DNA from: Pycnococcus provasolii
Taxonomy: Eukaryota; Chlorophyta; Pseudoscourfieldiophyceae; Pseudoscourfieldiales
NCBI GenBank assembly: GCA_049487715.1
Contig: CP150582.1
Span: 124,001 to 188,000, forward strand
Direction of reading: 5' to 3'
DNA length: 64,000 bases
Shown piece by piece: positions 55,748 through 64,000 of the stretch. Numbering within the stretch: the first letter of the stretch is position 1; each line of letters starts with the position of its first letter. The notes beneath the pieces were generated by a model. It worked only from the letters and a program-made list of their open reading frames with translations, was not told where the DNA came from and did no database searches. The position numbers and the translations under genes were made by a program.

Positions 55748-58700
55748 TCACCTTCGACCGCGACCACGGCCGCGCGCAGGTGCAGCAGCCTCAGCAGACG
55801 CTTTCGAAGCAGCCTTGCTGCTTTTCGCTTGAAGGCTTCCCAGGAACACCAACGCGCGGTCGCCGAGAACGGCGGACACGTACGCGACGTGCGGTACGCT
55901 CCGCTCCTCGCACGCCATGGCAACGTCGTCCTTCCAAACACGACGCTCGCGCAGGGTACGCCAGAGTCGGCGCTTGTCCAGCATCGCCTTTGCAGCGGCA
56001 GCCTCAACCTTGTACTGACGACGCCATGTCATGCGCGACTGCTCGGTATCCGCCAAATCATCGTCCGATTCGGAGAGGTCATCTCCAATAACGCGCATGC
56101 GATCCTCGCCAAGGAGCGACATGCGGCGCTCACGCGTTCCATCGCCATCGTCTTCCTCCTCCTCATCGTTGTCCTCGGTGTCATCCTCCTCGTCGTCATC
56201 GTCGTCGTCCTCCTCCTGGTCGTCGTCCAGGAGTTTCCGGCGGCTCTTCTTCTCCGCAGCACGCTCCTTCGCCTCCTTCGCCTCCACAAGCGCAGTGAAG
56301 TTCACGTCGAGAGCGACCATACTATCGTCGAGCTCGTACAAGTACTGCTTTAGCCTCGAGACGTCCTCGCTCGCGTCCGTATTCATCGACCTAATCCACA
56401 GCTTCCATGCGCCGCTTGTCTCCGAGGGTGGGCATGCCGCTCCCCTGCTCTCTGCGATGTACACGAGCTCGGCAATCTGTGATGCTATGAACGCCGCGTC
56501 CGTCGTCTTATCCTCAGTCTGTATCTCCGCAAATCCTCGAGCGTACACGTTTGCACCGGTCACCGTGGCGATGCTGACGGGACGAAGCAGGCCAGAAGCG
56601 TCCAGCTTCGGTTCCAGCGACTTGGGCAAGGCAGCTGTGCTCGTGGAGCCCTGCTCTGACTTGCCACGCTTCACCGCCAGGCCAACCGATCGACTTCCAA
56701 GCTCAGTGGCATTGCGCGATGCGCCTGTTCCGGCCCAAACCTGCATCGCGTTGAAGGCACGATCCATGCGCGGCAGGCACCGCATGATGCGCGCCTTCAG
56801 CTGCGCTTCTCGCACGCCCTTCTCGTCGAGACTCGCGGCGTACGAGGACACGTCGGCGATGGACGCCAGCACTCCCCACGTGCTGCTCGAGGGGTACGTC
56901 ATACTCAGCTCGCCCTCAAGGAAGTGCTCCTCCCAATCGTCGCTCGGCGATTCGATGTAAAGCTTCATGGGATCAAGCGCCTCGAACCAGTAGACGCGAC
57001 GTCCCGATGCATCCATGCCAAGATATCCGTTTCGCACGCGAAGCATGTCATCCTGCGCTGCACGCGCTGCATCTGCCTCTACCTCCTTCTCCTTCTCCTT
57101 GCGCAGCTTAGCCTCCTCCTTCGTCTCGCCATCGCGAATGCCAAACTTGTGGCGCTCCGCGCTCTCGCGTGCCGCCTCGTCGCGGAGGAATGCCTGCTTG
57201 CGCTTGTGCCAGTCCAGCTTCTTCTTCGCCAACTGCTCTTGCATGTCCGCCCTCGCCTTTCGGAATGCCATGAGCGCCGTGCGTGACGCGTCGTTTCCAG
57301 TGAACTCGAGAAGGTGCTCTGGCAAATCCCAGCTTGGCTCCGTCTCAAACTCCTTGCGCAAACGCTCGCGCTCAACCTCCTTGGCCTTCTCCTTCGCCTC
57401 AGCTGCCGTGCGCTTCTTCTCCGCCGCTTCCGCCGACTGCTCACGATCGCTCTGCTTGCCGAGAATGGCCTCCTCCTCCTCCTGCGTCTCCTCAAGTCGC
57501 GCGCGCAGCTCCTCGATGCTCGCCTCGTCCGCACCCGCCTCGGTGGCGTCGGCGAGTTCCACCTCCAGCTTGCGGCGTCGCAGCTCCAGCGCCTTGAGGC
57601 GACGAGTCTCGTCTTTGCTGGACTCCGCCTTTGCGCGCTCCGCACGCTTCGTCTCGTTCTCAGCCTCCTTGCGCTGCATGCGCACCTCGTCAGCCTTCTC
57701 CACCTTGGCATCGACGGTGTAATGCACGAGGTCGCTCGCAGCTGCGCAGTCGCAGAGCATGCGAAGCACACTCAGCTGGAGATTGACGGGCGTCAGGTAC
57801 CACGGCACGGCACGCGTGAGCATGCTGGCTAGCTCAAGCGCGTCAGCCGCGTCACGCGGAGCTATGCTCTTCAGCTCGGGCGGCAGCGCGGCGCTGCCAT
57901 CGCCGCCGAGCTCCTCACAGTGCCTCCTCCAGCGCGCCATTGCCGCGGGAGAGGGCAGCAAAGGTGCCGCCGCAGACACGAGCACGCGGCGCAGCACCTC
58001 AGGCCACGCAGCCTCGCCGAGCGCGCCGCAAAGCACGCGCTCGTAGCGCGCGCGGCGCGATGGGTACCCTGACAGGTTCTCAATCACACCTTCGTATCGA
58101 ACGCTCGATAGCAGCAGTCCGAGGAAGAGCGCGTGCGCTGAACCGTAGTCCTCGACGAGCACGTCCGACTCGGTAAGCAATCCAGGGGTACCCGGCTTCT
58201 GGTCCATGCCAGAGAGCGCCTGCTGCGCGTTGCGCGGCATGAACAGGCCAGCGGCGTGCACCGCATCATGCAGCACCGCCTCCTTGGGAATGCTGCCGAC
58301 CGCCTTCTGCTCGTCTTCCGACTCCTCGACGTCGAGCAGCGAGCTGAGCAAAGAGTGAGGAGTGAGCAGGCCGCAGGCGTATGCACCCTGCGCTGGGTCG
58401 ACGCGGGACACGGATGACGGTGCGTCGACGACGCCCACCGCCGAGGTGGGAAAATGCCTGACGAACGCGGCGACGGCGAGCGCATCCGTTGCCATCGCCG
58501 AAACACCGGGCGAGAGCGGGATCAAGTTGTTCGGCGGCTCTCTTCTCTGAGGAGTTGGCTGGCCAGCCTCAGCCGCCTCCTTCACGCGTTCGGCATACCT
58601 CTCCTCGTCGTCGATGGGATATCGCGAAGCCATCTCCTTCGCCAACCGCTCCTTCTCCTTGCGCTCTTTTGCCTCCGCCAGCTCCTTCTCGCGCTTCTCA

Positions 58701-61214
58701 CGTGCGAGCAGCTTCTCCTTCTCCTTCTCGACGAGGGACTCCTGCTTCTCCTTGAGATTCTTGAGCTTCGTCTCAAGTAGCTGACGCTGCACCTTGAGAT
58801 GATCCTCTCTCTTGGTGATCTCGTCATCGAACTTGCTTCCAATCTCGGCACCCTTCTCCGTGCATGAGGGGCAGACCCAGCGGCCGTCGGGAAGGGCGTC
58901 GTATCCGCCAGGGTACCTGTCGAGGAGGCTGTCAAGCATGTACGCCTTGGGGCACTTGTCACACAGCACGAGAGGAGACTTGAGGAATTTAGGCTTTCGC
59001 TTGGAGACTGCGCACGTTTCCTTATTCGTGTGCCGAGCACCACCAGCCTTCGTGCCTCCCGACGACCCTCCGATGCAGTTGATCGCGTTCTCGATGAGGC
59101 GCTCCTGATTTGTCCTTTCGTCCACCGCGCGCGCCTTGGCGGCGGCTAGCGCCTCCTCCGCATCGCGCACATTTCGCAGCTGCGTCTCCACAGCCGCCTG
59201 CTCCTTCGTGCGCCTCGCCGCGGCTGCTGCGGCGGCGGCAGCCTGCATGGGAGCCACGGGTGCTGTTGACGCACCCTCGCCGCCGTCAGCACCCGGCGGG
59301 GGCGGTGCGGGCGCCTCCTGCATCTGCTTGAGCGCCTTGCCGCTCGCCTCCTTCAGTCCCGTGGGCGTGAGTAGCATCTTGCCCTGCACGCGTCCGTCGA
59401 CATGCTTCAAGAACACCTCCATCTTGTTCTCTATCACCTCTCGTTCCACCTTCGCCGTCAGCTGACCTGGCGCCTTGGCGACGTCGAATGCACGCATCGC
59501 AAACCTCGCATGACCGACGCGAACGAATCCGTCGCCGTTAATCAGACACGACGAGATTGCCGCTCGCGTGTGCACCTTATCTTCAGTCGTGCCAGCCTTC
59601 TCCTCGATCTCGGCAACCTTACCCTGAATGTCCGAAACCAGCATCCCACCAGGTCCCGCCTCCTTGAGAATTCGAATAAGCATCCACTTGAGCGAGCCGT
59701 CGGTCGCCTTTTCCTCATCTTCCTCGATTGGCACCACCTCCACCTTCTCGTACACGAGCCGCATATTTGCCGCGACGGGTCGCGACGAAGTCTTGTTCTT
59801 CTGCGCGTCGGCGGCGGCAGCCACGGCGGCGGCGGCGGCGGCAACGACGGCATCCTCCGAGGTGTCCATGGGATCGGCGCCAGCGGCAGCACCTTTCCTA
59901 CCCGCTCCTGCTCCTCGCTGCTTCTTCGGCTTCTCGGCGGCTGGTGCGGCGGATTTGCGCTTCTGCGGCAGCTGCACGGGGCTTGTGGGCGCGTTGATGT
60001 CGTCCACACGCCAGCTCGGGATCTCTGCCGTGACCCACGGTGGGCACTCGAACGTGCCGAGCACGGACGGATTATTCGCCGCCCACACCTCAACTCTTTG
60101 ACCTCCGTTGGTACCTTCGACGGCAACATTGTGGCGGTCAAAGTGCTCGAGAAGCCACCTCTTGAGCACGTGGTTTGGCGGAGGCACGCTTGGCGCGGCA
60201 TCCTTCCCACGAGCCTTTTTGGGACGCCTGAGTTGGCTGGCGGTGACTGTGTGCTCTGCACCTGTGGCCCAAAGTCGCACGACGTACCGTCTGGCGTCGT
60301 GGGACACATCTTCGTTTTTCAGGTACGCACGATATCCCGCATCTCCAGGTTGTGTTTGGTCGTGATCGAACACCTCGCGTGCGACGACACACTGCTGCTC
60401 TTCCGTGGTATCGAGGCACACCTGTAGGCGTTCGCCTGGCACGTATCTGTCGGCATACACGGCGAGGATGTGCTTAAGTAGGTCGCTGAGTGCGTGTTTG
60501 CTGTGCTGGATAATGCAGGCGGCTGGCGCGGCGAAGTACGGCGGAAACTGTGCGAGATATGCCGTCGACTCAGCCTCAGCTTCGAGAGCCTCGTCGTATG
60601 TGAGTCCCGACTTTCCCGTGAAGCGGCAGCACCAGATGGGGGTGGCGTACAGTTTCGCAGCCTTGAGGTAAGAGCTATTAGTTATACGTCGATTTTTTTT
60701 AAATGGGTGATTGGTGAGAACACGTCATTTGATGTTTGATTTGACGGTGGTGCGCAAAAGGTTGAGGCAATTTTTGTTGTTGTGACGACCCCCCAGAGAC
60801 GACGCGCCGCGCGAACGAACGAAGTTGGATGATGATGAGATGATGAATCATACGCACGTATATACATATGTGTTGTATACATACGACGATCCCTAGGGAT
60901 TTACAAAACGACGAACGACTTACGACGACGACAAATACAACAAGCGCGAGAACAACAACACAAACACAGAATCCACACAAAACAAGAGCGAAGTCAAAAT
61001 GCAAGAAATCATCAAAAAAAAAAACCAATCATAATCAAAACCAAACCAAAGCCAACCCATCATCAAAACCCAAGTCAAGTCAATCAAAGCATACCTGTAC
61101 GACGTGAACACTTCCGACGTTTGTCTGACGACCCATACGCGCGTAGAAGGATCAACTAAGACCACCAGGCAAGGAGGCAGGAACGTGCGCCTTGCGCTTA
61201 GGCAGCAACGGCAT
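55748..61214 (-). CDS. WAC/HARE-HTH/PHD/WHIM chromatin-remodelling subunit (ISWI partner)
   Basis: Exon 2 is 55748-60674 (1641 codons plus stop); exon 1 ends at 61095, with a 420-bp GT-AG intron between. Together they rebuild a WAC domain: MPLLPKRKAHVPAS at the start, TSEVFTSY before the splice, then SSYLKAAKLYATPIW and CRFTGKSGLTYDEALEAE. Next come a HARE-HTH winged helix (SLKWMLIRILKEAG, about 59700-59480), a short PHD-like Cys pair region (VLCDKCPKAYMLD, then WVCPSC, 59000-58860), a DDT-like region (about 58380-57900) and WHIM segments (LQLSVLRMLCDCAAASD near 57750; DASGRRVYWFEALDP near 57010). Charged coiled coil lies between, with a RGRGRGR tail. ACF1/BAZ1 and plant DDT proteins with these modules are ISWI nucleosome-spacing subunits. 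Exon 1 needs a one-base shift after its 18th codon to connect. Confidence 0.8.
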
Positions 61215-62193
61215 GGCAAAGCCCTCCTGCTCCAGAATGAAATGAGGGCGCCGGAGAAAACTTAAATGAGCAAAGCAGGTTTTTGCCCCCCCGGGAAAAT
61301 GCATTCGGAGAACCCCGGGCGCGAAACCCTTATTTTTTTGAATCAGATAGATTAAATTAGGGGTTGGGAAAAACAATGGGCCTCCCTGCTTTAGTGCTTT
61401 CAGTTCAGGGCTTTGGGGGGGCGAAACCCTCCTTCACAAGGGCAAATTTTAAAATTAAACCCGCCCTTGCTCCTCACCTCATCAGCTCTCAGGGATATTT
61501 CTCAGGGATACTTCATTAGGTGAAAACTTTGGTCCTATGGTTTTCGGGGTTTGGGTTTTTTCGGTTACGTTGGTTGTTCGGGGTCCCGTTAGTTTCGGAT
61601 GGACACCTCGGGCTGTCTGGGTGTGTTCAGTCACACGTGTACTGTACGCTTGTCTTGTCAATTGTCTGTCCTGAGGCTTGTCCACTCACTCAGAGTCAGA
61701 GACGTTTTCAGAACAAAATTGACCAGCCAACTGGTGGATTGAACTTGAAGAGCTTACAAACTTGACTTCGTTCGAGCATGCGGGCGTGCGGCTGACCGGC
61801 GACCGTAGATAGATCCGGGCGATTGGCTGTTATTCTCTACGTACGGCGGGCCGGATAGGTTTCTCTCCATGCACACGTGAGCTCAAGCTTAATAATTGTA
61901 CGGACGAACGTGCAAAGAGGCGAAAAAAGTTCACAATCAGAGTTCTAACACGTCAACAAGACAATCACTGGCAATTCCCACAGTGTGTAAGAGACACAGC
62001 CAATTGACACGTGTGCTGTTGTCTTGTCAACGATCTACGATTGTCACGCTCCGACGAAACTAGCCCAGAATAATCTATTCAGTATAAAGTTGTGAGGAGA
62101 AAAAAGGCTAATTGTTCGTATAACAACACATAACCTTATGGATCACCAATATTTCCCAGACAAAAACAACACGCGTAACTTTCATCAAGAATT
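61215..62193. other. Intergenic region between the WAC gene and the LHC gene
   Basis: No gene supported. The part next to the WAC gene has C- and G-rich runs (61284-61320, 61413-61425) and an A/T patch (61330-61365). ACACGTGTACTGTACGCTTG near 61633 and ACACGTGTGCTGTTGTCTTG near 62007 are similar, and CACGTCAACAAGACAA near 61949 partly pairs with the latter. Confidence 0.45.
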
Positions 62194-63071
62194 TCAGATG
62201 AAGGGCACAGCGAACTTGTTCGTGGTCACGAGGTTGTGCCACGGGTCGGCGACGTGAGCAGCCAAGTTCGCGACGGGGCCAACCTTCGTCGAGCCGTACT
62301 GGCAGTAGCAGCCGAGGCAGCCGAGCATGGCAAGGCGTCCGTTCATCACCTCCTTGACCTTAAGGGTCTCGAGGTCGGACCTCTTCGCATATCCGAGCGG
62401 GTCGAAACGGCCACCTGGGTAGTTCGCGGAAAGGCCCTGCGTCTCGAAGTCCGCCTTGCGGTTTCCCTCAGCCCAGTGCATGGCGAGAATCTGAATCACA
62501 AACAGAGTTCCCGTCGTCGTCCACGACCAGAAGTCCGTGTCCTGCGCAGCCTCCGCCCAGATCGGTCGGTCGATGGCGCCCATGCCCGTCAGCATCTCCG
62601 GCACCGCCATGCCCGTCACGGCGAGCATCGCCCAGCGTCCGTGCTGCAGCTCCGACGACGCGTAGTATTCGAGCGCCTTGGGGTCCTTACCCAGGCCGAG
62701 CGGATCGAACCCGAAGTCACCGGGGAGCGCTGTGTGTTGGAAGACGTTGTTGTTGTTGTTGTTGTTGTTGTTGTGTGTGTGTGTGAGAAAGAGGATGAAA
62801 GAGGTGTGAGTGACGACCACAAAGAAAGAGCTAAGAGCATGAACAATAATAAGAGCACAGAATCAGATCCCAAAGCCAACGAAACCACAAACCACAAACC
62901 CAAACCCAAACCAAACCAAAAGGAAAACGTACATCCGTCAAGGTGCGCCGGACGCGGGAAACCCGGTGCCCACGACGTGAACTTAGCACCACGCGTTCCC
63001 GCCATCTCCGCACGAACACAAACGCTACGACGAACGCTGCGGGTAGTAGTCTTCATGGCGTTGGACATCAT
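62194..63071 (-). CDS. Chlorophyll a/b-binding light-harvesting protein, LHCI type (2 exons)
   Basis: Exons 62933-63071 and 62194-62729 join in phase (GGA-T / CG) to give 224 aa, restoring HLDGSLPGDFGFDPLGLG at the splice. The N-terminus (MMSNAMKTTTRSVRRSVCVRA) is a transit peptide. Helix 1 has the ELQHGRWAML chlorophyll-binding signature and helix 3 KEVMNGRLAMLGCLG. Between them lie AMHWAEGNRKADFE and YPGGRFDPLGYA, which are usual in Lhca proteins of photosystem I. The intron carries a TTG microsatellite. The protein binds chlorophylls and carotenoids in the thylakoid membrane and passes energy to the photosystem. The exact Lhca number is not assigned. It shares a short promoter with the next LHC gene, transcribed the other way. 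Confidence 0.92.
62746..62785. repeat. TTG microsatellite with TG tail in the LHC intron
   Basis: About nine TTG units followed by TGTG repeats, just upstream (on plus) of the first intron-exon junction, so it lies near the intron 3' end on the coding strand. Confidence 0.9.
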
Positions 63072-63366
63072 GGTTCTTCGACGAAAGAACTGTTCGTTGT
63101 TCTTGAGCCTCCGAGGACGGAGGTGGAGGGGCAGGAAGGACCCGAAGGAGCTCAGGGAGGAGGAACACTCCTAAACTAACAGATAAAAAACAGATTTCCT
63201 CGCTCGATAGGGCAGATTGATGGGGACTTTTTTTGATAAAAGATGACGATGAGATTTTCCCACCCACAGCACCCTTTGGACTTGGGCTCTCACTCCCAGC
63301 TGCCAGAGGTGGTCTTCCTCCGCCTTGTCGGTCCTGTCATATCCTACTAGTTTTAGTTTTGTAACC
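63072..63366. promoter_or_regulatory. Bidirectional promoter of two light-harvesting genes
   Basis: 295 bp separate the two ATGs, which point apart. GATAA boxes at 63182-63186 and 63235-63239 resemble the I-box elements of plant light-regulated promoters. Coordinated light control of both genes is a reasonable inference; no TATA box is obvious. Confidence 0.6.
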
Positions 63367-64000
63367 ATGGCGCTCTGTACTTCACGCACGTCAGTCCTCT
63401 CCTCCTCTAAGCAGACGACACGTCGTTCATCTAGTATGAAAGTTCGTGCAGCTGCTGACCCGCCGTCCTGGCTCCCGGGTGACAAGAAGTACGGCGTGCC
63501 GAAACCGCAGCTCGCGGGACTGCCTGGCAACTATGGATTTGACCCCTTCAACCTCTCGGAAGATCCGGAGACGCTCAAGCGATTCGTCGTCGCCGAGGTG
63601 CTGCACGCACGCTTCGCCATGCTCGGTGTGGCGGGTGCCGTCGCGCAGGAAATCGCCACGGGAGCGTCATGGGCGGAGGCGCCCAAGGCGTTCGCGGAAG
63701 GAAAGGGAATCTACCCAGCCGTCGTCACCGACCCGGGTGCCATTGCCGCAATCCAGGTTGTGCTCATGGCTTACATCGAACAGAAGCGCGCGGATGCGGA
63801 AGGTGAGGGCAACGTCTACCCCGGCGGTGCCTTCGACCCCCTGGGATACGCGAAGAAGGGGGGTGAGGAGCTGCGCACCCTGAAGGTGAAGGAGATTGCA
63901 AACGGACGAGTGGCCATGCTGGCGTTTCTCGGCATCCAGGCGCAGTACCAGGCTACGGGCAAGGGTGCTCTCGAGTGCCTCTCCAGCCACATCGCGTCGC
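63367..64000 (+). CDS. Chlorophyll a/b-binding light-harvesting protein, LHCI type, 3' end beyond the right edge
   Basis: An unbroken frame from the ATG at 63367 to the right edge. The first 27 residues (MALCTSRTSVLSSSKQTTRR) form a transit peptide. The mature part has LPGNYGFDPFNL, helix 1 RFVVAEVLHARFAMLG, the loop VYPGGAFDPLGYAKK, and helix 3 KEIANGRVAMLAFLG with the start of the lumenal end (GKGALECLSSH). The pigment ligands Glu and His/Arg of helices 1 and 3 are present. It differs a good deal from its divergent neighbour, so the pair is not a fresh duplication. Confidence 0.9.
   Translation, partial: MALCTSRTSVLSSSKQTTRRSSSMKVRAAADPPSWLPGDKKYGVPKPQLAGLPGNYGFDPFNLSEDPETLKRFVVAEVLHARFAMLGVAGAVAQEIATGASWAEAPKAFAEGKGIYPAVVTDPGAIAAIQVVLMAYIEQKRADAEGEGNVYPGGAFDPLGYAKKGGEELRTLKVKEIANGRVAMLAFLGIQAQYQATGKGALECLSSHIAS

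Noticed and set aside
60682-61028. Hydrophobic minus-strand ORFs upstream of WAC exon 2
   Set aside because: They lie within the proposed 420-bp intron, and A/T-rich codons are unlike local genes.

Overview
The window reads as nuclear DNA of a unicellular green alga of prasinophyte type. Support: two genes for chlorophyll a/b light-harvesting proteins, a plastid 2-Cys peroxiredoxin with a transit peptide, hydroxyproline-rich (SPPP) extracellular segments, G+C-rich third codon positions, and compact, mostly single-exon genes. The few introns are GT-AG and about 90-420 bp long. An EF-hand protein of the flagellar type fits a lineage with flagellate cells. I do not assign a species.

Layout. 0-2 kb: the 5' part of an armadillo-repeat gene that runs off the left edge. 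2.5-6.3 kb: a complete but frame-broken PIF/Harbinger DNA transposon with 46-bp perfect terminal inverted repeats, a Myb/SANT-like ORF, a convergent DDE transposase, and a 4 x 183 bp satellite between them. 6.3-8.2 kb: gene-free accessory DNA with short repeats and a palindrome. 8.3-20.4 kb: a GT29 sialyltransferase-like protein, a UBE2S-type ubiquitin-conjugating enzyme, a kinesin-12-like motor with a hendecad repeat tail, the peroxiredoxin and a Gup1-like MBOAT acyltransferase. 21.6-27.3 kb: a three-exon EF-hand gene, a long coiled-coil gene, a broken unknown ORF and a small unknown gene. 27.6-34 kb: a double START/Coq10-like plastid protein, a TKL/Raf-like kinase and a seven-repeat RCC1-like protein. 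34-43 kb: a GH127 beta-L-arabinofuranosidase, a GT4-GT2 fusion glycosyltransferase and a copper amine oxidase. 44-53 kb: a giant lectin/HRGP/EGF/REJ membrane protein related to polycystin-1. 53-61 kb: an ankyrin-JmjC hydroxylase and a WAC/HARE-HTH/WHIM chromatin-remodelling subunit. 62-64 kb: a head-to-head pair of light-harvesting genes.

How the genes relate. There are no operons. Many neighbours are divergent and share short promoters (E2/kinesin, kinase/RCC1, glycosyltransferase/amine oxidase, the LHC pair). Cell-surface and glycan biology recurs: sialyltransferase, MBOAT, GH127, GT4-GT2 and the lectin-REJ giant. A second theme is the cell cycle and chromatin: APC/C-type E2, kinesin-12, RCC1-like, WAC subunit. 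The most unusual stretches are the Harbinger element with its internal satellite and flanking duplication, the polycystin-like giant with a degenerate GPS, the fused glycosyltransferase, the copper amine oxidase with an altered cofactor motif, and the G40 homopolymer at 21.4 kb.
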